DNA of 64,000 bases from Pycnopodia helianthoides (GCA_032158295.1 CM063262.1:5489394-5553393), one strand, 5' to 3'; counted from the first letter of the stretch, positions 1 to 10,819 are shown. Numbers and translations are program-made. The notes: a model not told the origin generated them from the sequence alone.

Positions 1-2208
1 AGGGGAGTCACAAGTACCTCAGAAGGGAATGATACCAAAGTGTACCAGTAAATTGCTCTTCAATTATCCCCTAACACTACAACTAAGCCTTAACCTGAAT
101 AGTAAGTGCTTTCAGAGTCCCTGGGGAGGGGGGGCAAGCGGGGGGAAAGCGGGGGGCGAACGGGGGTAAGGTTTCTGCCCCCAACCCTCTAGTTACACCA
201 CTGTTTAGAGCCTAGGGGAGGGGAGTCACAAGTACCTCAGAAGGGAATGATACCAAAGTGTACCAGTAAATTGCTCTTCAATTATCCCCTAACACTACAA
301 CTAAGCCTTAACCTGAATAGTAAGTGCTTTCAGAGTCCCTGGGGGTGGAGGTGGGGGGGGGGGGGGGGGGTCGGGGGGGAGAATCTACAGGCACCTCAAA
401 AGAGAATGGAATATTGATTTGAAGGCCTTGGACTTGATCATACAGTATGCCAAGGTCGCCACATAACAGGACATGACTCTTTACAGAACGATTGAATTCC
501 GAGTCTCATTCAAAATGGAAAATGAAGTGGAGGGTAATTTATTTATTTACTTTAGTTTCCCTTTAAAGGTCAGTGTCAGTGATGTTAAAAATAATTTCAA
601 GTTTTTACGCCAGACTCTAAACGCACGTAAAAAAGCACTATATACTCAGCGCTTTCAGAGACAGTGGGTGAAACCGGACATTTTAATTTGGAGGGGGAGA
701 GGGGGGGGGGGCAAGCGGGGGGGAAAGCGGGGGGGCGAGCGGGGGTAAGGTTTCTGCCCCAACCCTCTAGTTACACCACTGTTTAGAGCGTGGGAGAGGG
801 GAGTCACAAGTACCTCAGAAGAGAATGATACCAAAGTGTACCAGTAAATTGCTCTTCAATTATCCCCTAACACTACAACTAAGCCTTAACCTGAATAGTA
901 AGTGCTTTCAGAGTCCCTGGGGGGGGGGGCAAGCGGGGGGGAAAGCGGGGGGCGAACGGGGGTAAGGTTTCTGCCCCCAACCCTCTAGTTACACCACTGT
1001 TTAGAGCGTGGGAGAGGGGAGTCACAAGTACCTCAGAAGGGAATGATACCAAAGTGTACCAGTAAATTGCTCTTCAATTATCCCCTAACACTACAACTAA
1101 GCCTTAACCTGAATAGTAAGTGCTTTCAGAGTCCCTGGGGAGGGGGGGCAAGCGGGGGGAAAGCGGGGGGCGAACGGGGGTAAGGTTTCTGCCCCCAACC
1201 CTCTAGTTACACCACTGTTTAGAGCCTAGGGGAGGGGAGTCACAAGTACCTCAGAAGGGAATGATACCAAAGTGTACCAGTAAATTGCTCTTCAATTATC
1301 CCCTAACACTACAACTAAGCCTTAACCTGAATAGTAAGTGCTTTCAGAGTCCCTGGGGTGGAGGTGGGGGGGGGGGGTCGGGGGGGAGAATCTACAGGCA
1401 CCTCAAAAGAGAATGGAATATTGATTTGAAGGCCTTGGACTTGATCATACAGTATGCCAAGGTCGCCACATAACAGGACATGACTCTTTACAGAACGATT
1501 GAATTCCGAGTCTCATTCAAAATGGAAAATGAAGTGGAGGGTAATTTATTTATTTACTTTAGTTTCCCCTTTAAAGGTCAGTGTCAGTGATGTTAAAAAT
1601 AATTTCAAGTTTTTACGCCAGACTCTAAACGCACGTAAAAAAGCACTGTATACTCAGCGCTTTCAGAGACAGTGGGTGAAACCGGACATTTTAATTTGGA
1701 GGGGGAGAGGGGGGGGGGGCAAGCGGGGGGGGAAAGCGGGGGGCGAGGCGGGGGTAAGGTTTCTGCCCCCAACCCTCTAGTTACACCACTGTTTAGAGCG
1801 TGGGAGAGGGGAGTCACAAGTACCTCAGAAGAGAATGATACCAAAGTGTACCAGTAAATTGCTCTTCAATTATCCCCTAACACTACAACTAAGCCTTAAC
1901 CTGAATAGTAAGTGCTTTCAGAGTCCCTGGGGGGGGGGCAAGCGGGGGGGAAAGCGGGGGGCGAACGGGGGTAAGGTTTCTGCCCCAACCCTCTAGTTAC
2001 ACCACTGTTTAGAGCGTGGGAGAGGGGAGTCACAAGTACCTCAGAAGGGAATGATACCAAAGTGTACCAGTAAATTGCTCTTCAATTATCCCCTAACACT
2101 ACAACTAAGCCTTAACCTGAATAGTAAGTGCTTTCAGAGTCCCTGGGGGGGGGGGGGGTCGGGGGGGAGAATCTACAGGCACCTCAAAAGAGAATGGAAC
2201 CAGTGCAT
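1..2208. repeat. G-rich higher-order tandem repeat (about 1.01 kb period)
   Basis: The marker GAGTCACAAGTACCTCAG recurs at 5, 223, 801, 1019, 1237, 1811 and 2027. The spacings are 218, 578, 218, 218, 574 and 216 bp. Three pairs of markers are therefore 1008-1014 bp apart, which is a higher-order repeat made of short (about 217 bp) and long (about 576 bp) monomers. Each monomer ends in a guanine-rich block of several G-runs, up to 18 G in a row at 353-370. The array runs off the left edge and ends where unrelated sequence begins near 2200. The short open frames inside come from the G-runs and are not genes. Confidence 0.9.
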
Positions 2209-2212
2209 AATA

Positions 2213-2451
2213 GGGAGGTTTAGCTGCACGTTACGCGAGCAAAAAACGTGAATGTGAACGTCAGAAAATGTTTGTAAAAATCTCAGTTTTAAGCGTACGT
2301 GAAGTTACCATTTCTCACGTCGGGTATGTACGTGCAGACGTCATGCGTGAGCATGAAATAAGCCCAAAGTGGTGACGTCACCTAGAAACGACACAATTTT
2401 CTGACGTTCACGTTCACGTTTTTGCTCGCGTAACGTGCAGCTAAACCTCCC
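2213..2451. mobile_element. MITE with long terminal inverted repeats and TA duplication
   Basis: The ends are inverted copies of each other for roughly 50 bp. They begin GGGAGGTTTAGCTGCACG and end with its reverse complement. TA dinucleotides flank the element at 2211-2212 and 2452-2453. It is 239 bp long with no coding capacity. TA duplication is typical of Tc1/mariner-like non-autonomous elements, but that superfamily is inferred. It sits at the right edge of the satellite array. Its core holds a GTGACGTCAC palindrome near 2370. Confidence 0.88.
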
Positions 2452-2453
2452 TA

Positions 2454-3231
2454 ATACGTGCATGTGTACACCAGCAAGGATTGTATGTAATGTCCATCAC
2501 TTTTAGATTCCTAAACTGAGTACTTGTGAACGTGGGCGATTTCACATGACATCAAGTTTGGCTCCACACAAGCTTTAATTTATAACCTGACTTTTTGTTT
2601 TCTTGTTATTGTCCTCACATATCATTATTTACTATTTTTATCGTCACTATTTCATAATTTAGTGGGGCTTTTCTTTATTTTTTTTTTTATTCAATTTGCT
2701 ATTGGGCTTTTCATTGGTTTTCCATTGACACAATTTTCGTTACATCATTTTTTTTCTTCAGGCACAGCGACCACAGCCTAATAACACAAAACCTAATGAA
2801 AGGTTTTTGATTCGTAAGATCTACATTCTTTTTTCACCACAAGAAGCTAAAAAATAGAGTATGTTCCAAGTAAATTAGATAAAGAAAAAGATGCAATTTT
2901 GTCCTATTTTATTTGTTTCCTTTTAAATAGAAACATACTGACCTTGATCTTTGGAGAAAATTTGTTACATATAATGCTAACAAAAAAAATTACGCTAGAA
3001 ATAATAAGTTAATTGCGATGGAGGAGGCCGCTTGCTGTTTCAGTCAACACGAGACCACTCAATATTGTTGTCTCACGTCCTACATGCACGATGCAGACGA
3101 CAACAATACACGGTGTGCTCAGAAAGAGTGCCTCGGCTCGTGTTGTTTGGAGAAAACACGCGATCAATGACTGCGTGCTGAGTGTTGTGTGTTACTCCGG
3201 TATGATGTTTTGTTTCTTGTAAGGGCAAGAC
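2454..3231. other. AT-rich spacer, nothing recognised
   Basis: This stretch has homopolymer A/T tracts and no convincing exon, RNA gene or repeat structure. The 69-codon frame at 3013-3222 lacks any family resemblance. Confidence 0.5.
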
Positions 3232-3432
3232 AGAATTTCCGATTTCCGATTTCCTACCTCCCGCCCAGGTAGTAGTTAATAAGCAGGACAGTTCTTTTCA
3301 GAACTGAGAAGTCTCCCGAATTCCGAAAATCTACTCCGCGGTAGTAGAATAAATAGCAAGACAAGTTCTCTAAAGAACAAAATCTACACAGCAAAGTAGA
3401 TATTTATACACATGGTGTTACCGCAAACCCGG
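3232..3432. repeat. Hairpin-rich dispersed-element-like segment
   Basis: The segment holds several short hairpins: AGTTCT/AGAACT around 3290, CTACTCCGCGGTAGTAG near 3330 and GTTCTCTAAAGAAC near 3367. TTCCGATTTCCGATTTCC is tandem at its left edge. Clustered hairpins like these are common in short non-autonomous elements of marine invertebrates. Only one copy is present here, so the family is not assigned. Confidence 0.45.
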
Positions 3433-3689
3433 CGCAAACCGAATATACAGTATAAGACAGAATTTCCTTTAGTAATAGCGAAGCAGTGGATATGTATACC
3501 AGGACCGGGTTTCACGGAACGACATGGAACATTGTCAGAAGACTACCAGTATCCGCACTTTGTGTGATGATCCAATACATAATTCACTGTGGTTTATTCA
3601 ACTTGATATTTTTTTGAAGAAAAAAAAAGTTGCATGCCCTTTTTTAAAGGTGATCCCTCTGCTGCCGCTTCCCAGGTTGTATTATAAAC

Positions 3690-3935
3690 TCGGGTGTGAT
3701 CCCTGGCTACACGGCAGTTACAGGTTGTATGGCTTCTGACTGGCAGCCCCCCCCCCCCCGAACAAAGATACTGGCATACATGTAATAGGGAGACCGCAAA
3801 CATACATGAAGGGCTAGACACATGTGTACATGTATCTCATGTGTTAGCTCAGAGTGCCGACATGTTAATCCGGAGGTTGCAGGTTCCAGTCCCGCTCTAG
3901 TCAATTATTTTTCTTTGTTCAACCCAAGTCATACC
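3690..3935 (+). mobile_element. tRNA-derived SINE, family 1
   Basis: A leader (CCCTGGCTACACGGCAGTTA) and a poly-C tract precede a tRNA-like region (3808-3902). The region keeps GCTCAGAGTGCC, an anticodon-arm-like GTTAATCCGG and a T-arm-like GGTTCCAGTCCCGC. The tail is TCAATTATTTTTCTTTGTTC. The D-arm area is degenerate. Other copies lie at 9655-9830 (minus), 45950-46200 (two tandem units) and 48545-48910 (interrupted). This is a retroposon, not a working tRNA gene. Confidence 0.8.
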
Positions 3936-4023
3936 TTTAAGTTTTATGCTTCATCTGCCACGGGAGTCTCAAGAAATAATGGAGAGAAAACAATGTTTAT
4001 GTTTTCACTGTTTTCAAACCTCA

Positions 4024-4316
4024 GGGCCAAAATTTTCACTGAGCTGCTTAACGACCAATTTTGTGCTTACTGTGCGAGTTTCCATTTCATAGCGCTGCTA
4101 ACCGTAAGCGAACAAAAAGGCATGCTAACCTTCCAGTGCTTACTGTATGAAAATGAATGACGCAACAATGCAAATCTATATTGAACGCACAAGCTGGCTG
4201 CCTTACATGTATTTTCTTGCTAACCTATGAAATACGCTTACACTTAAGCAAATTTTTCTGCTACAGTAAGCACGAAAAATTTGCTTACCGTTAAGCAGCG
4301 CCATGAAATTGGGCCC
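4024..4316. mobile_element. GGGCCC-ended palindromic MITE
   Basis: The left end is GGGCCAAAATTTTCACTGAG and the right end is CATGAAATTGGGCCC. Subterminal GCTTAA and GCTTACC motifs occur on both arms. This is a member of the most abundant short element of the window. Other copies are at 10422-10798, 11483-11921, 18115-18312, 18457-18648, 18973-19298, 19429-19689, 23556-23725, 50290-50440 and 55347-55597. Confidence 0.8.
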
Positions 4317-4319
4317 AGG

Positions 4320-5006
4320 TTTTCGTCTTGAGAGATCAAAACTAAATGTTTTACTCATTTCTAAAAAAAATTTTACTTTTAAGCAAAACTACTCGGCTAA
4401 AAGGGAAGTTTTTCCATGACCATCTTTAAAGAGGTTGGGCTAGAGGTCACTATTTTTAAAAATTTTTACATCCCTAAATACACCTATATCTACCAAGAAA
4501 ACACTGTGACAGAGTTATAGAATGAATGGTTATTCGTTTACAACGCAGTTTCCAAGCCTCATTTACATGATTTTGATAAATTTAGGCGGCGGGCTAGTGA
4601 ACGGAGTAAACACTCCCTGCAAAATCACTTCTTTTGTTAATGTAATGTTACAAAAGATGCAACAAATTATAGAAAGCAGAAAACTAAAAAATAACGTCAC
4701 ACTTCAATCACCATGGCCCATCTTCTTTAAACATGTAAGCTGTACAGTGTATCATGTACATGTATAGTTATGTGGACATTTAAAGCTTCCCAATAATGTG
4801 CACACCATTCAATCTTATCTGTGCCATACATGTATTCAGCACTCAAGCATGAATGACATTATAAAAGTTTCAAAGTGCTTAACAGCATATTTAGAGGATA
4901 GTAATCAGGTTAATGTTTATTTGATGAACTAGCACAAAGCACTTTTTTATAGGCCAAAAAGCTATTGAAAAATTAATACATATTTCAAGGGTGTACAAAC
5001 CCCCTT
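4320..5006. other. Spacer, nothing recognised
   Basis: No exon or RNA gene is supported here. The 81-codon frame at 4522-4767 has low-complexity composition and no recognisable domain. Confidence 0.5.
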
Positions 5007-5007
5007 T

Positions 5008-5413
5008 TTAAAGGCAGGGTATACTTTGGGTAATTGACGAAGACCAGTATCCTCACTTGGTGAGTTCCGATACATGTATATATAAAATAACAAACAGGCT
5101 GAAAATTTGAGCTCAGTTGGTCATCAAAGTTGCAAGAAAATAAAGGAAATAATGAAAGGAGTAAAAAAAACACCCTTCTTGCATAGAATTGTGATTTCAG
5201 AAGTTTGAAAAAGGTTTCATGTTTTAAGCCTTTCACCGATTCAAATTTGGGGCTGACAAATTACCTCTTTCTCTAAAACTGCATTACTTCATATGGGGGT
5301 CGTTTCTCACAATGTTTTATAATATCAACAGCTCTCCAGTACTCTTTACCAAGTATTTATCACGGTTATTAACTCGTGGAGTAATTACCAAAAGAAAACC
5401 CTGTCTTTAAAAG
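5008..5413. mobile_element. TTAA-type MITE, family B
   Basis: The element begins TTTAAAGGCAGGGTATAC and ends AAACCCTGTCTTTAAA. The inner inverted repeats read GGTAATT and AATTACC. The body has the family signature of CAGTATCC, ATACATG, a GAGCTCAGTTGG-like stretch and TTTCTCACAATG. Similar elements are found at 6613-7008, 16587-16965, 23184-23555, 36465-36830, 38513-38868 and 54365-54665. Confidence 0.75.
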
Positions 5414-5796
5414 GAAGGTATACGATTGGTAATCACTCTAAAAATTAACGGCAATCAAAACTTACTTGGTTAGAAGTACAGCAACTTTCGAGCATTTTGA
5501 GAAATATTTCAATTCAAAATAATGTGGATATGGAAAACTATACCAGTTTTTATCCTGGATCTGAAAACGCTACTCAGATCGTTATTAACTCGTGGAGTAA
5601 TTACCAAAAGAAAACCCTGTCTTTAAAAGGAAGGTATACGATTGGTAATCACTCTAAAAATTAACAGCAATCAAAACTGACTTGGTTAGAAGTACAGCAA
5701 CTTTCGAGCATTTTGAGAAATATTTCAATTCAAAATAATGTGGATACGGAAAAATATACCAGTTTTTATCCTGGATCTGAAAACGCTACTCAGATT
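5365..5796. repeat. Tandem duplication, 216-bp unit, two copies
   Basis: The segment starting GTTATTAACTCGTGGAGTAA at 5365 is repeated from 5581 with only a few substitutions, for example AACGGC versus AACAGC. Each unit contains the right end of one TTAA-type MITE followed by the left part of another (GGAAGGTATACGATTGG). The duplication therefore spans a junction between two elements. Confidence 0.9.
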
Positions 5797-5969
5797 GTGG
5801 CGTATTCCTATTAGGAATAGTTAAGTATGGACATATTCGCTGCGGATTTTGGCGATATTTCAAAAAGGCGACCACCTTTTGAAATGAAATTTCATAAAAA
5901 GATTTATTTCCAAGTTTTTATTTCATGAAAAGATGTCTTTCCAATTAGCCATGTCTTGTTTCCATGGTT

Positions 5970-6610
5970 GTGTGTGGATCGTGGAAACCAGATACAGAGA
6001 ATCGGACAACGTCTTCTTTTCTGTTACGCGAACCTTCGAAAGACATCTGCCCGTGTCGTGGCCGAGCGGTTAAGAGCACCGGACATAAGCTCTGGTGTTT
6101 CTCATCAGCAGAGTGTGGGGTTACGACTACTGCTCTTGGCACTTGTGTCCCTGAGCAAGATACTTTTACCATAATTGCTTTGTCCTTTGGATGGGACATT
6201 TAAGCCGTAAGGTCCCGTGTACTAGGATTGGTAGTGCATGTAAAAAGAACCCAGAACACTTTATCATGGATCATGGAAGAGTAGGGGTTAATCCCTTTGA
6301 TTCTGGTTCACACAGCCAGAACCCTTGTTTACAGGTTTCCTCAGGCTTGCGAGCTACACTGATTAAGTTCACTTATGAGGCATCCTTGGTTTATTACCAG
6401 AAATATATAACAACATCTCAATTATCGACAAAGCTCAGTGTCTTTTTGTAGCTTGGAAACACGGTATTCCAAGATTCTGTGTGGATCGGGGAAACCAGAG
6501 ACAGGAAACCAAAATGACGTCTTTTTCTGGTACGAGAACCTTCCAGAGACATCTCAATTGTCAACAAAGTTTGACACATTTGTATGATAGCTTGGAAACA
6601 TAATAATCAG
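5970..6610. repeat. Duplicated repeat, one copy split by a SINE
   Basis: GTGTGGATCG-GGAAACCAGA-GACGTCTTTT-type sequence occurs at about 5972-6050 and again at about 6478-6560. The first copy stops at AGACATCT (6048) and resumes as CAATTATCGACAAAG near 6418. The second copy reads AGACATCTCAATTGTCAACAAAG-like without a break. The 6053-6415 SINE therefore inserted into one member of a pre-existing duplication. Confidence 0.75.
6053..6415 (+). mobile_element. tRNA-derived SINE, family 2 (Leu/Ser-like head)
   Basis: The head reads GTGTCGTGGCCGAGCGGTTA followed by AGAGCACCGGA, which matches the box A region of type II (Leu/Ser) tRNAs. The body contains TGAGCAAGATACTTTTACCA, TAAGCCGTAAGGTCCCGTG and ends near TATGAGGCATCCTTGG. 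Related copies are at 14265-14590 (minus), 19380-19730 (fragment) and 47968-48525. Confidence 0.85.
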
Positions 6611-6612
6611 TC

Positions 6613-7008
6613 ACTTTAAAGACACTGGACACCTTTGGTAATTGTCGAAGACCAGTCTTCTCACTTGGTGTATCTCAACATATGCACAAAATAACAAACC
6701 TGTGAAAATTTGAACTCAATTGGTCGTCGAAGTTGCGAGATAATAATTGGAAAAAAAAAACACCCTTGTCACACGAAGTTGTGTGCTTTCAGATGCTTGA
6801 TTTCGAGACCTCACGCGTGAGGTTTCGAAATCAATTCAAACATTTTACTGAGAAATTACTTCGTTCTCAAAAACTACGTTACTTCAGAGGGAGCCGTTTC
6901 TCACAATGTTTTATACTATCAACAGCTCTCCATTGCTCGTTACCAAGTAAGTTTTTATGCTAACAATTATTTTGAGTAATTACCAGTAGTGTCTAGTGCC
7001 TTTAGTTA
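6613..7008. mobile_element. TTAA-type MITE, family B
   Basis: The ends TTTAAAGACACTGGACACC and CTAGTGCCTTTAG are inverted, with inner GGTAATTG and AATTACCAG. The body shares CTTCTCACTTGGTG and TTTCTCACAATGTTTTATAC with the 5008 copy. Confidence 0.78.
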
Positions 7009-7339
7009 AGCTTCCCTGCAGTGTACTTTTTCCCCCTATCTTCTTTTGATACAGGGAAGTGGTTGGCTTAGAGGAGCAAAACTGCAGTTTTAATCATTGT
7101 TAATGGATGGTCTGATCACGATTTAATCGGCACATGATGAGGTGAACCCATTAACATTCATGTAAAAACACATTTCTACCGTTATCATTTTTTTTCCCCC
7201 CTAGATCAAAGTGTCTAAGTGCTATAAATCGACCATGCATAACCAATCGCTCAATTTTTCATCGCGTGAAATATAGGGCCACACTGACAGAATATTAATT
7301 CAAGGTGCTATTTGTACCCATTTGGAACAGAACCCTGAG

Positions 7340-7450
7340 TTCCTGCCTGAAATTACAAGGAGGCCACCGAGGCCATGGCCTCTGCTGCCCCTGGTCTTGG
7401 CCTTGGTGCCCCTTCAAAAAGTTTTCCATAGACTTTAAGATTTTCCCAAC
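7340..7450. repeat. Dispersed monomer related to the 121-bp satellite
   Basis: The segment carries GAGGCCATGGCCTCTGCTGC, CTTGGCCTTGGTGCCCCTTC and TTTTCCATAGA. These follow the order of the satellite unit at 12.7-13.9 kb. Other single copies are at 14670-14750, 19750-19815 and 30600-30660. Confidence 0.65.
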
Positions 7451-7545
7451 GGAAGCGCCCTCTGCAAAATGAAAATGGCCTTAATTGCCCTCTCTAAGAT
7501 GAAACCTTTAACGGATGACTACCCAGGCGAGATGAAGCTCATGAC

Positions 7546-7750
7546 TTTATGAACTTTCAAGATTGTTCATGAACAACCATGAACTGGGAACGCATGTTCT
7601 GAACAGTTCATGAAGTTTTCTTCAATTTATTGTTCATGAACAACCATGAACTGAGAGGACTGAAAATAATCTGGGAAAAATTCATCCCCCAGTTGTCTCA
7701 TTTGTTGTTCAAGGACATCCATGAACTGTTCATGAGCATCATGAAGAATT
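7546..7750. repeat. Cluster of TTCATGAAC palindromes
   Basis: GTTCATGAACAACCATGAAC occurs twice, near 7563 and 7632. Further half-sites (CAGTTCATGAAG, CCATGAACTGTTCATGAG) lie within the same 200 bp. The repeats are interspersed, not strictly tandem. Confidence 0.8.
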
Positions 7751-8049
7751 TGGATGGCCAGTTCGTGGACTTCTCTTTGTTCTCCCAATGTTTGGACTTA
7801 GTTTATTTTTAGCAACGTCCTCATTGTTTTTTTGTACACGAAAGCGAAGCGAGGACGTCTCGCTCTGTCAAAACACCTGGATCCCTTTTTGTTAAAGTCC
7901 TCGGTTTCAAGGGGTAGACTTGCTCACACACACACCACCACAGAATCAACTCAGCATAGAAGGGGAGACAACATAAAGTATCTAATCTCAAAGGTAGGGT
8001 CCTAGATTGGCAAGTACTCCAAAAAATAATGACCACAAAAATTACTTGG

Positions 8050-8360
8050 TGAGAAGCACTGAAGCTGTGGGTAGTAAAAAACTACTTGAGAGAGGGATTC
8101 CATCCGAAGTAACATGGTGCGAATAACGTTTTCACCCAAAACAGTTTGAATCTGAGAAACGATTCATGCATTGAATTATTTCTCAGACTTCTGGGGGTTT
8201 GTGTCCATTTGCAAATGCTGCGGCCAGAGATGCTGCTGGTACCCACTGTCACCTCGCTAAACATGGATGGATTCGACGTTCGTTTGAAAACACAAGACAG
8301 TTTTTTTTTGCTGTTTAATTCTCCGCAAGTAGGCACTGTATTCAGATGAAACTTTTAGAA
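8050..8360. repeat. Dispersed repeat, copy 1 of 2 in the window
   Basis: It shares ordered blocks with 45310-45565: GGTACCCACTGTCA, CTAAACATGGATGGATTCGA, TTTTTTTGCTGTTTAATTCT and AACTTT near the end. The conservation looks like an interspersed element of unknown class. The minus-strand open frame across it (8082-8336) is not conserved as protein. Confidence 0.65.
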
Positions 8361-8364
8361 GTTA

Positions 8365-9120
8365 CTTTTATTGCAATCTTTCTTTGTAGTTTGCCTATAA
8401 ATCAGCATTTACGCTGAAAAAAAAAACAACCACTGTATGACCCTTCCTTTAAATGCCCAGAGGAGAGAACTCACCCCTAGACAAAATCGACTTGTATAGA
8501 TTGATGTCATCATAAACAGGTCAGTACGGTATGTCCGAAATTTAATTAACGATCACTTGGGTAGAACAAAATGTACTCGATAAGGAGGGAGTGTGTTAGG
8601 TACATTGTAAGGTGGGGATTGAGACATGCCGGGTGCGACCGCCATCGTACGTAGCCGTCTGTACGCCTCTTGCACAGTTTTCGACTTGGTGGTGCCCGTA
8701 CGAGCGGAGGTTTTGTGTAGTACATGTACACGTATCGATCGACTCATGATGTAGCCAGTGAATGGAAGCAAATTACTTCTTGATTGAGGCGGCAAAAATC
8801 AATTCAGTTTAAATTTAATTAACTTTATTGCAGCTTGGGACCTTAATCATTTCAACCACATTTTTTATGTTTTTTATTTTTTTATTGCGGCAAATTTATT
8901 ATTATTATTTTTGTCAGAGAGATGTTTGTGTGGAATTGATTTTTGATATTTGGAAGCAATGAGTTTTTATACAGCTGCATTGTCTGAGAGCAGACTCTAT
9001 GGGTTCCATGCAGTGTACATGTACATGTATACTGGTACTGCAATTATCGACACATAGCACGCATGTAAACGAGAAACACAATAAAGGGACCCCTTTGTAA
9101 CATAACAATAACAATTATAA
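8365..9120. other. Spacer, nothing recognised
   Basis: AT-rich DNA with a short run of ATT near 8900. No exon, RNA gene or repeat was identified. Confidence 0.45.
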
Positions 9121-9124
9121 GGCG

Positions 9125-9330
9125 CTACTCCATCAAGATCATAGCGCACATAAAAGCAATTAACATGGAAAAAAAGTGAGTCTTTAGAACTTTACAAAGT
9201 GTAGATGAAGTAACAGATTCCCTAATGACAGTGGGAAGATTGTTCCAAATCATTGGCCCCGCTACACTGAAAGCTTTTTGACCGACAAATTGTACAACTT
9301 TTGTTTGTTCAGGGAACATTCAAGCGAGTG
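9125..9330 (-). pseudogene. LINE reverse-transcriptase C-terminal remnant
   Basis: The minus-strand translation contains KAFSVAGPMIWNNLPTVIRE followed by TLCKVLKTHFF. This is the hallmark tail of non-LTR retrotransposon ORF2 proteins (AFSVAGPxxWNxLPxxxR...LKTHLF), as in CR1/L2-like LINEs. The reading frame ends at 9125. Upstream coding (minus, above about 9320) is degraded, so this is a 5'-truncated dead copy. Clade assignment is inferred from the tail motif only. Confidence 0.8.
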
Positions 9331-9654
9331 ATGTCAAGTGTGGACCGAAGAAATCGTGTCTGGGGCGTAATGTGACAGTAAAGTGGAAATATATCGCGGA
9401 GTAGTTTTGTTCAAGTCTTCAAAAACAAGAAGAGCCATCTTAAAATGAATTCGCTCTCTAATCGGTAGCCAGTCAGAAGCCATTTAACCTGTAACTGCCA
9501 TACAGTCTGGGAACACACGCCGCAAGTTTACAATCGAACCTGGGAAGAGGCAGCTGTGCGATCACCTTAAGAGAACGTGACTTTTTTATTTTGAATATCA
9601 AGTAATGATTAAACTACTGTACAGGGGAAATTGACTCGGTAAATTTTCTTACAA

Positions 9655-9830
9655 TTTGGGGTTGAGCACAAACAAAATTGACAAGAGCGGGACTTGAACC
9701 TGCAACCTCCAGATTAACATGCCGGCACTCTACCAACTGAGCTACATTATCTAGCCCTATGTTGACAGTCTCCCTTTTTGTTAATATATCTTTGTTCGGA
9801 GGGGGGGTGCCAGTCAGAAATTGTTTTCCT
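9655..9830 (-). mobile_element. tRNA-derived SINE, family 1, inverted copy
   Basis: On the minus strand the tRNA-like part (9680-9756) reads GGCTAGATAATGTAGCTCAG, then TTGGTAGAGTGCCGGCATG, TTAATCTGGAGGTTGCAGG and TTCAAGTCCCGCTCTTGTC. The same leader (GAACAAAGATA...GGGAGACTGTCAACATA) precedes it as in the other copies. Extra bases before the D-arm rule out a normal tRNA. Confidence 0.85.
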
Positions 9831-9834
9831 TAGT

Positions 9835-10420
9835 CGACTTTTTAAATCACCCTCAAACTTCCATCAAAAATGAATGGAAAAAGTAATCGACCTTTTCAGT
9901 CCATTTTTTGGATCAAAATTTGACTTTGGGAGCAATTAAAGAGTTAATAATACTAATCAACTCAAGTTGTTTTCAGTATTATTAGCCTGGGTGTCCACTT
10001 ACCACTTTTCCAATGGTTTTTAGGTACTTACACAAAAATACAAGTTACCATTGGAAAAATAACTAATATGATGGTAGAAAAGTGGTACACCTATTGTATT
10101 GCTTGTCATAGTGTGTTTGTGATGAACAATACAATGCACATGTAGGCAAAGTGACAATGTACACGTACTGTAACAAGATAAACCAAGAAAAACAAGATAC
10201 TATAGGCCTAACTAGTGTAGAAATATGTCTTGTGCAGTGAAAAGTTTGTGCTCTGAGCACGGAGGATTGGTTGAGAATTTCTTCCAATTCCAGTGATGAT
10301 TGTGTGTAAAAAAAAAAAATCTGTAAAATTTGTGTACATTTCTGTAAAGATTTTGTGTAAAAGGTTTTTTTTCCTTACTATCTCATCAAAAGTCATAGGG
10401 GAAGGAGAGAGTGTTCACAG
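9835..10420. other. Spacer, nothing recognised
   Basis: It includes a poly-A/T run near 10310. Minus-strand frames here (10063-10396) were examined as possible 3' exons of the Sp17-like gene, but they lack acceptor sites that give a plausible continuation. Confidence 0.4.
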
Positions 10421-10421
10421 C

Positions 10422-10798
10422 TGGGGCGTATTTCATGAAGCGTGTAAACAGTAAGCACAATAACTTGCTAAGCAGAGAAAAACAGTGTTTAGCACAAACA
10501 GGTTACCAACCAAAATTCAGTAAAGTTAACATCGTTGGGACTGGTACCCTACTCATTGTTTGCTTCTAAAAGAAAACGAAAGGACAACTGGACCTGAGGG
10601 CCCAGGGCCCAGGGCCCAATGCCCAATTTTATACAGCATGTAAGCACAGAAACTTGCTATAAAGCACAAACAAAAATTGCTTAGCAGAAAGAGGTAACCA
10701 GCCTAAGTTCTATGAAGTTCACATTGCTATGGCTGGTGCCCCACTCATTTTTTTAAGCTTAGCAAACAAATATTTCCAAGCGTAATGAAATTGGGCCC
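10422..10798. mobile_element. Two adjoining GGGCCC-ended MITEs
   Basis: The first starts GGGGCGTATTTCATGAAGC. The second ends GTAATGAAATTGGGCCC at 10798. Between them GGGCCCAGGGCCCAGGGCCC (about 10597) marks joined ends. Arms carry AAGCACAGAAACTTGCT and GCTTAGCAGAAAGAGG-type motifs. The pair ends 22 bp 3' of exon 4 of the Sp17-like gene, just inside the intron. Confidence 0.75.
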
Positions 10799-10819
10799 AT
10801 GGTTGTTGTTTCATCTTAC

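Noticed and set aside
9125..9319. Host gene with KAFSVAGPMIWNNLP
   Set aside because: This motif is the standard C-terminus of LINE reverse transcriptases. The copy is truncated.
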